DNA of 64,000 nucleotides from Mesaphorura yosii (taxonomy: Eukaryota; Arthropoda; Collembola; Poduromorpha; Tullbergiidae): positions 1 to 64,000 of the forward strand of contig WIXG01000221.1 in NCBI GenBank assembly GCA_009869945.1, read 5' to 3'. The position numbers were made by a program, and so were the translations under genes. The notes below the pieces were generated by a model, which searched no databases, was not told the DNA's origin, and saw only the letters and a list, made by a program, of their open reading frames with translations. Below, piece by piece: positions 9,163 through 19,156 of the stretch (its first letter is position 1; each line of letters opens with the position of its first letter).

Positions 9163-12100
9163 ATGGCTGGTTTCATCAGCAGACTCGTCGCCAGTCTCGT
9201 GGCTGTCGTCGCCCTGCTCCAACTCACGCATTTGGTGCTCCTCAACAAATTAGAGTCGAGGAGACTCGCAGAAATTCAGCACCACGACCACAACCACCAA
9301 ATTGTCGGCGGTAGCGGTGGGCCGGGGTTGGCGGTGCACGCAGAGAAAATTGGTGCGGGCGCCGCCTCAGGTGGCGGGGATCGAAGGACAATCGACTCAT
9401 TCGTCAACGGACGCCAAAGACGCTCGCAATCGCAATCGAAGGCGTCGCCGCCAAACAGTCGAAGAGACGTAAGTCGAATTCTGCGTTCTCAGCGTTCGGC
9501 GAGCAATTTAGAAAGGCAATGCAGTGCACTTTTCAAGATGAACGGCAAAATGCAAAAGAAACAACAAAAACAGAAGTATTTTAGGACATTTAACATCCAG
9601 ACAAGAAAAAGACGACTGCTTTCTCTACTTTCTTTATTCGAAGAGAAAGATTTACTTTCACTGCCCGTGCGTGCCTTTGAGCATTCTAAGCCTTTGAATT
9701 TTTAAGTTCACTACAAACGCAGGCAACCAGACTTCTTTCTTCTTTCTTAGGCTTGGCGAAAGTGCCGTATTTTAGTTGAGTTTAGTTACAGTAAAAGCGT
9801 GAAGCGAACAGAAGGCCACAGCCAAGAAAACATTCATTCCTGTCGCCCGGCCGTTTTCCTTTGCATTTGCTTGGTTTCTTTCTTGGAGAAATGAGAAGAG
9901 AAGCCTCATAAATTCTGCCAAACGGGGAAGCAGCAACAAAACGTTGAGGGAATAAAAGAATTGCGCGTAAGAGCATCATTTTTTATTTACAAGATCAACA
10001 TTTTCTTGTCTTCCCTCAAATTGAATCCGTCCGGCCGTTTCGGGCAATTCTTTTCTTTCACTGAACTGGGCTGCGCTGGCTGGAGTCTGGTAGCATTGTA
10101 AACAATTAATGATTCGATTCTTGGATCCCACAACTGATAAGATTGCATCGCATTACAAAGAGTATGAGCCAGTTTTCCAGCATTTCCAGGCAAATACAAG
10201 CCAAGTTAATTCTCATTCTCGATCTAACGTTCTTCCCTTCGGCGGTTTCTTTTCGCCGTGTTCCAGTCTAATAACTTTTTTACGACTTCTCCAGCGAAAG
10301 CAAAGCCAAATCCAAATGTGAGGGTCGGTAAAGAAGCGTATCAGGCTAAGCAGGCATGTATTATTGATCCAATCGATGTTGGGTTGGTAGTTGCTTTTCT
10401 TGCTTGTCGACTCGTCGTCATCGTCTTTTTTTCCTGTTCTTGGGTTTCGTGTTCCTGATGTGTCTTAATGGATGTCGGTCAAGTTGGCGAATTACCAAGT
10501 GGCGAATTTCTAACTTAACTGGGAAATTTTCCAAGATAAGTTGCGAATTGCAAAAAACAACGTGGCGAATTCGCCGTTCTGACTGCGAGTACTTTCGCAC
10601 AAAGCCGAATGCAATGCTTGAGGGTTTTCCTCAGCTCAGACCACTCAGTTTCAGCTGCGGATTAGTATTAATTTTGTCACAGCCGCTTTTCGCAATGGAA
10701 TTTTGTAATGTCTTCGAAAGAGTAGAGGACGGAATCCCCAGAACGCGCAACTTCGTCGAAAGTTTTCACAGCCGCCTGAACGAGATCATTAAAGCTAAGA
10801 GACCACACACGTGGAAGTTCCTACCTTCGCTAAGACATGTTGAAACATCTTCAAAGCAAAACTGAAGTCAGTATCTTCAAGGTGGCTACAACAGGGACTC
10901 CAAAGAAGAAAAGCTATAAACTCTTTAACTTGTGTACAGATTAAATATCAGATTTTAACTACATACGTTTTAAGAAATGAATCAACGAGCTTGTCTTATG
11001 TACACCCGGCTTCAAAAAATAATTACTGTTAATTGTCCATTAATTATTGTGGTTTTTTCCTAAGAATTGTTCGCCAGACGGAATTTTTTTTCGCCACTTA
11101 GTAATTCGCCAACTTGACATGGAATCATCTTAATACGTTTTATCTCTGCTTTCAATCGAAAAATCGCTGAACCGAGAGCGGAATCCTAAATTCGGTCGCG
11201 TGCTTGTAAATAATTTCGGGAAGCCACCGCGTCGTGAAAATCTGAAGCCAGGCCTTAAATTATCTGTCTGTAATTACTTGGAAGACAAGCCACGTCGGCT
11301 ACCGAGCCACGCGGGGAATGAATAGCCAATTTCCTGAAGCCGCTTAAACGCGTAATAAAAACTTACACGCGTTTAGAGTTTTTAGTACACAAAACTTTGG
11401 CAATAAAATACCCGCAACTCGCATTTAATCGGGGCTGTCAGTTCGGCCTCGCCGTAAGCCATAATATTATGATTATGGGTTTAAACTTTTCATAACTGAA
11501 AACAAAACAAAAGTTGTGCCTTAAATTTTACTTACAAGGCCAATAATTTTCGTGAAGGGGCTGAATTCCGGCTTCGGCTCAGCGATGGCGAAACAAAAAT
11601 CAATGACTTCACTTTGACTTTACGGAGGCGAGGGTTCGATATTCATCTGAAATTCACCGCACAACAAAACAAATGCCAAATGCTTGGCCTCAGCTTTCGT
11701 TTGAGGATTCCAGTCGGATTTCGGATTTGGTATTCGGCAAGGCAAGGCAGGCAAAATATGCAAATGAGAAAAGTTTGGCAGCAACTTTTCCCTTCCCCAC
11801 GCAACTTTCTCCTGGAATTGCTGGAATTACTGGAATGCAAATGCATTTTGTAGTGTCGTGTAGAAAATTTGTTTAGGATCTCGGCAACTCGGCACAAGCA
11901 CAATGAAATGAGTAATTAAATTCTGCGCGCGTGTCGTGCGGTTTCACGTTTCACGGCTTCACTAAACACGATTTGTCGAAAGTTCAGTTTTCTATTACAA
12001 ATGATGAGGAGACGCGCGATAACAATGAAGATTTCGATTAATTCGGGTCTTCTTTGTGTTCTATTTGATAGCACTACACTTCTCGACTACCTGAATTTAC

Positions 12101-14305
12101 ATAATCCTCTTTGCGCTGTTCTCCGCAAAATGAAACGGTGTGAAAGGGCATGAATGCCGAGAAGAAGAATCCACGAATCCAGACGAAGCGCTTAATTTAA
12201 TTATTTCACTAATTGCCTACATTTTGAACATTAATTTTTCATTAATTAATTAATCCTCGTTCTTTGTAATTCCAGAGACATATCATAACTACCGAGAAAC
12301 TGGCGCTCGACTCGACTGGAGAATTCCGCATCATTTACAACGTAGGAAAAAGACAGGACACCGGGACTCTACCTGCAGAAGACACCGTCGACGTCGATGC
12401 AACGCTCAAAACATCCTCTGATTCGATTCTGGTTCCAATTGCTGGTTCAACTCGCTCCTCCGCCGCTGACGCCGACTACGACTCACCTCTGCCTTTGTCC
12501 CCAGCCAACGGTAACGACAACGACGACCACGGCCCCACCGCAAGCCCCGAGCTCGACGTGACGCTTATCAGTGCCAGTGATCTGACGAGCGCGAGACGCT
12601 ACCTCATTTCGCTCGTGGAGCGGTGGCAAGGCCCCATCTCGCTCGCGCTGTTTGCTCGAACTGCGCCGGAAGTGGACAATGTGATTGAGTTTATGACGAC
12701 ACTCCAAAAGTGCCACCCGCTTGCCCGGCAGTTTGTGACCTTTCACCTCGTGTTTCCTGCCCACAACACGAAGATTCCTCATCCGGCAGGCTCCAGCAAA
12801 ATCCTACAAAATCCGCCGGCGCCGCCGCTCGATGTTGTCCAGAATTTGATGCCGATCTTGTGCCAAAACTTTTACAAGAACCTGCCTTCTGTGCGGGGAC
12901 AGGAGCAGGAAATTGATCCCGCTCCAGAAATTGATCGAAGTGTCCCGCACCACCAACGCCTTCGTAAATTCCCGATTAACCTGCTGAGGAACGTCGGGCG
13001 CCGAACGACGAGGACAAAGTACTCTTTTGTGATTGACCTTGATTTGCTGCCATCGGCAGGGCTCCGGACCCAGTTTCAAGAGTTCATCAGTGCACGTGTC
13101 CGTGCTGGAGCTGGGCGGGCGCGGCGGAGGAGGCGACGACGGGCGAAAGTGAAAGGCGCCAACACCCACACGGACACAGAACAGCCCTTAGACCACTTTG
13201 ACTTCGATGAGCCTGGCCGTGACCGTGACGTCGACTCGAAAGTAGTTTTTGTGGTGCCCGCATTCGAAACGAAGAACGGGGAGACTCCTTCGACGAAAGC
13301 GGAGCTTCTCCCGCTTCTGGACTCGTACCAAGCACGGCCGTACTACTTTGACCTGTGCTGGAAGTGTCAGGTAATTAAGGGCACTTATCTTCGTGATAAG
13401 TGAATCAACGCTTCAGTCTTGCTAAAGAAGAGCGCTTGTAAAGAGTTTGACATGACACGATTACAGACAGACACGGACCTTAATTAATTACGGAGACCTC
13501 CCAGAAGCCAGCAGCCAGCAGCAGTGCTTTTCCTCTTTTCTTGTTCTTGTGCTTGTTTCCCTCTTTCGTTGGCCGACACGACATGAAAGGCAACGGCAAA
13601 TTATTCTCTTCTCTCTCAGCCTCGGTTTTTCGGGTGTTTGATTGATGAGTTTCTTTTGCAGCTAATTAAGCTCTTGCCTGCATGCCTGCCTGCCTTGGAA
13701 CTGATTCTCCTTCTTAGAATGAATGCGGGTCTTGAATAATTAATCCCAGCACAGCAGTGAAAGTGAAATTAGCTCAAGTGGAATAATTCAAAAATCCCGC
13801 TCGCGCCGCACCCGGCACAAGGATTTACGGCCCATTCAACCGTGCACAAAATAAATTGCTTTCTTTCCCGCAGGTTCACACCGACTACGATTCTTGGCAG
13901 CGGGAGTCGCCCTCGCCGGCTCGGGAACTATCCGTCCTCTTTGAGGTTCTGTGGAAGGATCCGTGGGAGCCCTTTTTCATCTCGGACAATCGGCAGAGCG
14001 CCACGCCGCCGTACGACGAGCGATTCCAGAGCGAATTCGGCTACCACCGCCTCAGCCAACTCTGCGAGCTACACACGCGAGGCAGCCGATTTGCGGTGCT
14101 CAACGACGCCTTTCTCGTGCATCCGAGCTTCAAGACGCTGGAGGCCGGAGTTTATGAAGCTTCTGGAGTTTCTGGAGGAGCTGCCACGACGAGGACGAGT
14201 CCAGACGACAGAAGCCGGAATTTGGAAGCCAATCGCCAGCATTTTGTGCGGTTTCAACAAGAAATGAGTGAGAAATACCCACAATCGACCCGCCGCTGTT
14301 TTTAG
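9163..14305 (+). CDS. B4GAT1: Beta-1,4-glucuronyltransferase 1 (GT49 family)
   Basis: Three exons: 9163-9468, 12276-13370 and 13874-14305, all phase 0, giving 610 residues. It is a type II Golgi membrane protein: a short cytosolic start, a membrane anchor at about residues 6-27, then a low-complexity stem to about residue 170. The catalytic part carries the metal-binding D-x-D in FVIDLDLLPS (residues 356-358). It also has FVVPAFE, PYYFDLCWKCQ and WKDPWEPFFIS, plus the closing EKYPQSTRRC; each closely matches vertebrate B4GAT1. The family adds the glucuronic acid that primes LARGE-dependent matriglycan on alpha-dystroglycan. It is about 200 residues longer than the human enzyme, from the stem and from an Arg-rich insertion of about 45 residues right after the catalytic Asp motif. 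AATAAA lies at 14345-14350. Intron 1 (2.8 kb) contains a MULE relic. Confidence 0.92.
10478..10505 (+). repeat. Left terminal inverted repeat of the MULE remnant
   Basis: A 28-bp arm starts GTCAAGTTGGCG. It is the reverse complement of 11091-11118 with a single mismatch. Confidence 0.85.
11091..11118 (-). repeat. Right terminal inverted repeat of the MULE remnant
   Basis: A 28-bp arm ends CGCCAACTTGAC. It pairs with 10478-10505. Confidence 0.85.
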
Positions 14306-16462
14306 ACTTTTAAACAGGACGGGACGCGTGTATTTATTGACGTGAATAAAGAAAAGTGCGCGGAATTCCTTTCTTTGACTTGGCTTCGACTTGTCATATT
14401 TGTCGTACAAATGTTTTCCGGCTGCTCGGCTCAAAACAGAAACCAGAAAATGCCAAAAATATGCGATCGATCAATCATGAGACTTGGCAGAGCGGCTCCT
14501 AAGATTCTTAAGTGCTTCTTAAGTGGTTTGTATTTATTTATGCCGAATGTCTCTCCTTCGCTTTTGCTTTTGCCGCTGCGTAAGAAAGACTTCTGAATTA
14601 TCCGACAAAATTACGCAAATTCGAGTTTCGTTTCGAGTTCCGCTATTCGCCATTCGCTCGCGTAATGCAAAGCAGATTTCAATTTTTGCTTCATTTCACT
14701 GAAATTCTCCAGCATCGTGAAAAACTCGGCTTTTCCTGACGCTGACGGACTCAAAGCCAGCTTACGTGCTTTATCTCATTTTACGACGAGGTGCTGGAAG
14801 AAGACTTGGAAGATGGGAATTCTGGAATTCTGGAATGGCTGCGCTGAAGAAAAATCTCAACCGTGTTCAGGTTGAGCCAGCCGGCAATAATTCCGATGCT
14901 TTGCCGGCTGGGAATGGAAGAATGACTGGCAGTTTTTGTAATCGCTGGGGCTGGCGTTGGCAGAGCGAGCGAGCTCAGAAGACATGTTGAAAGAATTCAT
15001 TGTACTTCACTGTGCATGAAAGATAAGAAACGTCTCACCAAACGCGAGACGCATGAAAATACGAAAACGCGCGAGCACCTTGCACACGTTGTAAATAAAA
15101 CATGAATCTCACGGCCGGCCGGCTGTCTGCAGTCTTGAGTCTTGTACTCTATTGATTGCATCATTTTTGCCATGCGTGGAGGTGCTACTGGAAAGAAAAG
15201 CACCAATTTTTGGAGAAAGTCTCATGATCGTGATCCTTCTCTTGGGAAATGCACAATGCAACTTTTCTTGTAACTTGCAACGTTTTATTGAGAAGAATTC
15301 CAGACTCACTCTTGGCTTGACTCTGAAAATTACGAAATTGGCTTCTCCCTTGGGCTTATAATATTTGGCCGCGGCTGCAGAAAAGTTCGGGTAAGGCTGA
15401 TTTGCAGTTGCAGCGAATGATAAAATCTCTCGAGATTTAATCGATACTTACTTTTTCTTCTTGGAATTCGAGTTACTCTCCAATTTTTCCTTCTTTACTA
15501 CTTATCACATTCATTACTTGATTGAGTTGAGCTGAGTACTGAATTGAGTTACCGCTCGATGGGCGCGCGCGCCGGTATTTTTTTGCCCGCTTCCAGGTTT
15601 CTGTTTCTTTCCAGCAGCAGTATTTCAGTATTTGGCACTTGTTCACAGAATTGAGTACGAAAAAGTACTTTTATTGGGTAAGTAAACTGTTCCAGTTGAA
15701 TTACGGCATTTTGTCGTCACCGTTAAATGTGTGCCATATTTTCGTAAAGTGTGCTCAATAAAGTTGATTTAGATACTCAACGCTCGCGCCTGGCGGCTCT
15801 CGGCTCGCAGTGTTTATCTTCACTGAGCAAATACGAAATACTCGTCTTGGCAAACGGAAAAAAAAGGAATCACTTTTAGGACATGAACTCAAACAGCTCA
15901 ACAGTCGAAAGACAGGAAAATCGAAAGAAATTATTCACTCGAATAGATCAGCGCCGCGAATTGCCGACAATGAGTTCATTTTCTTTCTACTTTCTCGAGG
16001 GCGAAGCACAACTCTCGAATTGCAAATATAAACGCGAACGCAAAAGTATATAAAACCAAGGCAGACAGAAGCAAAAGCGAGAGGAGAAAGGCCTTCTGAT
16101 AGTCGGCAGTTTAGTTTGATTGCTTCTACTTTGCAAGAGGAGAAAAGCAACGGGAATTGGAATGAACTTGTTTCTACTTCCTGGGGAGCAGTGCAAGCTG
16201 CAATTTCCCGGGTTGCTTTTCAGGAAGAAAGCCAACAAGCACGCAAAGTCGCAAATAGCAGCAATTTGTATTCTGCCACACGGCGAGACTTTCTTTTCCA
16301 ATTAGTCGCAACATTTGTTTTATTTCCATGCACGCGCAGCTGCTCCCGGCACACGCCACGCCACGCCAGGCAAAGCCTGGAATTGCTGCGGGCGCGCGAT
16401 GTAATTTTCGTCTTTAGTTAAAGAACGAGCAATTAAAATTGTATTTGCTTTTCGTTTTCGCT
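14306..16462. other. Intergenic, no gene seen
   Basis: The stretch contains the B4GAT1 poly(A) signal at 14345-14350 and the expected 3' UTR of the minus-strand receptor. Open frames on both strands are short and without motifs. I see nothing else. Confidence 0.5.
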
Positions 16463-18469
16463 TCATTCCAGGACCGCCAGGTTTTCCTTCCGGTTATCAG
16501 CCTTTTTCTTCCACGAGTGGACAGCCACTTCGAGCAGAAGCGTGACGAACGCCGCACTCAGCGCAATTCCGCAGGTGTACAGCAGATTCGGGAGTTTCGT
16601 CGAGAGCCGAATTCGATACTGGTTTTTGCCTCCTGCGTCGAGAATATTTGTGTTGTGCACCGACGAGGCCGCGAGTCCTTCACCGCTCCTGTTCTTGTAG
16701 AAGCTTAGCAGCTCGTTGCGGGCCTTGAAATCGGTGTACCAGTAAAACTTTGACCTCCATTCCCTCCAGAGCCCAAACTCCCTCAGGAGCGACGTGACCC
16801 TCGCGACCCGGTCGTACAGCAGCCCTTCGAAGACCCAGCCAATCGACTGCGTCTCGATTGGCGTGGGAATTCCGTGGCAAAACACGGAGCGATTGGCCAT
16901 TTCCAGCCCAACGAGGTCCTCCAGTAGCAGATCGCCGTGAATGACGAAGCCCAGCTGCTCGGAGAGGTCCGTGGCTTTCGAGCGGATGATTCCCTTCTCG
17001 ACAAAATAGTCCTTCGCCCTCGGCAGAAGTCGACGGTACTCCGCGTAGGCGGCGCTTCCGTTTCGGTAGTCGACGTCCGCCACGACGTACTCCTGTCCTT
17101 CCTGGAACTCGTACAGGCGGTAGCCCGCGGCGAAGAACTCGTCAATGTTCTGGAGCACCGTCGGCTCGGGCGGGATCGTCATCAGGCTCGTGATGACGCT
17201 TTCGTAACTGGACGTGAGGACGAAGAGGACGAAGGAGAGGACGATCACGAGCTGCGACCGCCGAGCGAGCAGCCTCGTAGGCACCTTCTGCTTGAAGAGG
17301 ATGGCGACAGACAGAAAAAACTGAAACTGCCCCAACCGCCCTTTCTTGGCGGCGGCGAAGAAGAACGACGACACGATGCAAGCGACCAAAATTCCAGCCC
17401 AGACCGCCTCGTCAAACGGCTGGAACCAGAATAAAGGGGATGTGATGCGCCTGGAACTCAAAACCAGTTCGCAGTAGACAATTTGGATCGTCTTCGTCTC
17501 CAGCGGCATAGAAGTGCTGTTCTTCGCAGCCGAAGCCTTCCTGTGTGCAGCCAGCTCCTTGTTAACGTCGATTTCCAGGCGCACGTGGGTTGGGAGGTAG
17601 TTCAGGTCGGCGGCTGGGTGTTTGTGCACCGCCGTGGCGTTGAGGACACTCGCAACGGTCAACTCCATTATGATTTTGGCGTAGCACGGCGAGGCTCCGA
17701 CGGCGGCGCTGTCGAAGGCGACGGTGGAGTAGAAATTCCGAGGGCTTCGCACGCAGGGGTCGTAGATTTTTGTGTTGTTAAAGGACCTCGGCCAGAGCGG
17801 CGACTGCGGCGGGATTTGGTACGGGTCGATAAGCGTGATTGGTGCCAGTCGAAAGTCAAATCCGGACACAGGAAAATCTTGCAGCTGAAAACTTGTCCCT
17901 GATTGGAAGAAATTCGGGTAGCACAGCTGACATCCTGAAAACACGTCTAGAAATTCCAAATCATCGCCAGCACCAACGCCAATCACGCCAAAATACGTGC
18001 GCGTGTTGATTCGGCGGAGGAGCGCCACGTCCCGTTCTCGTTCGACTGCGCGGAGGGCTTCGAAGTCTGCCGCCTCCATTAGGGCCAAGTATGAGTCTCG
18101 CAGTGATTCGGTTGACTCGTCGAAGAAGAGTTGAATCAAATCGGTCGGTGGGGGCCGAAGAAAAATGTGAGCTTGGCAAAAGCTACTGAGCTTTAAACTC
18201 GACACCACGACACGCATCGTAACTTTATTCTGATTAGTTGAATTGAACGATTTCACGATGAATGGAACAGCGGCTTGAAACTGAAAGTGATTAAAAGGAA
18301 AATTCCACGAACTTGAGTCAGAAAAGACGGTGGTTGTACAGTCGGGGCTGGAAGCAATGAACGACGCAACCAATTTGGAATTTGATTGTGACTGTGCGAA
18401 GCAGACTTCGCCAACTTTTAACTTTAACAGCAGAATTAACAGAATCTTCGCGTAATTAAATTTTGTCAT
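16463..18469 (-). CDS. Divergent ionotropic receptor (IR), intronless
   Basis: A single uninterrupted frame of 668 residues. It starts with a signal-peptide-like stretch (residues 7-25, ILLILLLKLKVGEVCFA). A long, poorly conserved extracellular N-terminal part follows. The ligand-gated channel layout comes next: the IR hallmark FWFQPFDEAVW just before TM1 (357-374), a pore region, TM2 (406-424, ending in SYESVITSLMT), and a second ligand-binding lobe. TM3 lies at about 629-651, with a short Lys-rich cytosolic tail. N-glycosylation sequons are frequent in the presumed outer part. The usual Arg/Thr/Asp glutamate-binding residues are not evident, as in most tuned IRs. These channels serve as taste, smell, humidity or temperature receptors in arthropod sensory neurons; the ligand is unknown. 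The lack of introns suggests a recently expanded or retroposed subfamily. It lies in the same orientation downstream of MEGF8, 690 bp away. Confidence 0.88.
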   Translation of the reverse strand: MTKFNYAKILLILLLKLKVGEVCFAQSQSNSKLVASFIASSPDCTTTVFSDSSSWNFPFNHFQFQAAVPFIVKSFNSTNQNKVTMRVVVSSLKLSSFCQAHIFLRPPPTDLIQLFFDESTESLRDSYLALMEAADFEALRAVERERDVALLRRINTRTYFGVIGVGAGDDLEFLDVFSGCQLCYPNFFQSGTSFQLQDFPVSGFDFRLAPITLIDPYQIPPQSPLWPRSFNNTKIYDPCVRSPRNFYSTVAFDSAAVGASPCYAKIIMELTVASVLNATAVHKHPAADLNYLPTHVRLEIDVNKELAAHRKASAAKNSTSMPLETKTIQIVYCELVLSSRRITSPLFWFQPFDEAVWAGILVACIVSSFFFAAAKKGRLGQFQFFLSVAILFKQKVPTRLLARRSQLVIVLSFVLFVLTSSYESVITSLMTIPPEPTVLQNIDEFFAAGYRLYEFQEGQEYVVADVDYRNGSAAYAEYRRLLPRAKDYFVEKGIIRSKATDLSEQLGFVIHGDLLLEDLVGLEMANRSVFCHGIPTPIETQSIGWVFEGLLYDRVARVTSLLREFGLWREWRSKFYWYTDFKARNELLSFYKNRSGEGLAASSVHNTNILDAGGKNQYRIRLSTKLPNLLYTCGIALSAAFVTLLLEVAVHSWKKKADNRKENLAVLE

Positions 18470-19156
18470 CTTTAGGACAAATTGGCGTTCCTTCCAGCCA
18501 GTCTAGCAAAAAAAAAGTGAGCCAGCAGGTAGGCAAAACCACAGAACGTTTCTCCAGCAAGGATAATTGCCGAATGGAAGAATTCCAAATTCCAATTCGA
18601 ACTCCTCGACAATGGCCAGCCAGCGAAACCCAGCAAAACCTACACTGCATAGTTTAACATGAAAATTGTAGACGACGAAGAGAGCAGACAATTGGCAAAA
18701 GGAGAATAAGGACGTCATCGCACAGAAACACTTCTAATTGGCATTGGCCTTTGCGCTGTCATCATCTTCGAGGAGCCGAAGCCGAATTCATTGTCATTGT
18801 CCAGCTAGCTGCTTATGTGAAAAGTATGTCCGAGGACCGACGTACCTCAATTCAATTGGAACTTCAGTGGACAATGAAAATGAGAACCTGCCGCTCAGTT
18901 TTGTTAACATTTATTGATTACTCTTTTGGGTTGCTAATTTGTGCGTAGACAATTTTATACGCAGTAGGAAATTAAATTCGAAGTCTATTCTAAGGCGTAA
19001 ATAACACTGAAGTTGGAACGTCTTGGCGATTGCGAGGCCGGGACGTGGAATGAGATTCGATTCGCGAATGAGATGGATAAATAAGTACACTGGTGATGTG
19101 CTAATAACTAATTAACTAAATAGTGAAGTAGATTTTGACTAGTTTCGCTCTTGTTT
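18470..19156. other. Intergenic between IR and MEGF8
   Basis: This is the likely promoter of the receptor and the 3' UTR of MEGF8 (both minus strand). No coding region, RNA gene or repeat is recognised. Confidence 0.5.

Larger units (their letters stand above)
10478..11118 (+). mobile_element. Mutator-like (MULE) DNA transposon remnant
   Basis: Terminal inverted repeats at 10478-10505 and 11091-11118 match at 27 of 28 positions; each begins GTCAAGTTGGCGAATTAC. Between them the frame 10695-10865 encodes a piece resembling the C-terminal part of MULE-type transposases (FERVEDGIPRTRNFVESFH, then NEIIKAKRPHTWKFL). The family pattern there is RTNN-x-x-E-x-W/F-H followed by hydrophobic helices. 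The catalytic core and DNA-binding part are absent, so this is an internally deleted, non-autonomous copy of about 640 bp. Target-site duplications are not clear; ATGGA occurs near both ends but does not abut the repeats cleanly. The element sits in intron 1 of B4GAT1 in the sense direction. Inner sequence repeats the word TGGCGAATT, as MULE subterminal regions often do. Confidence 0.75.

Noticed and set aside
11625-11640. B-box-like GGGTTCGAT as a possible tRNA
   Set aside because: No matching A box or cloverleaf could be found around it.
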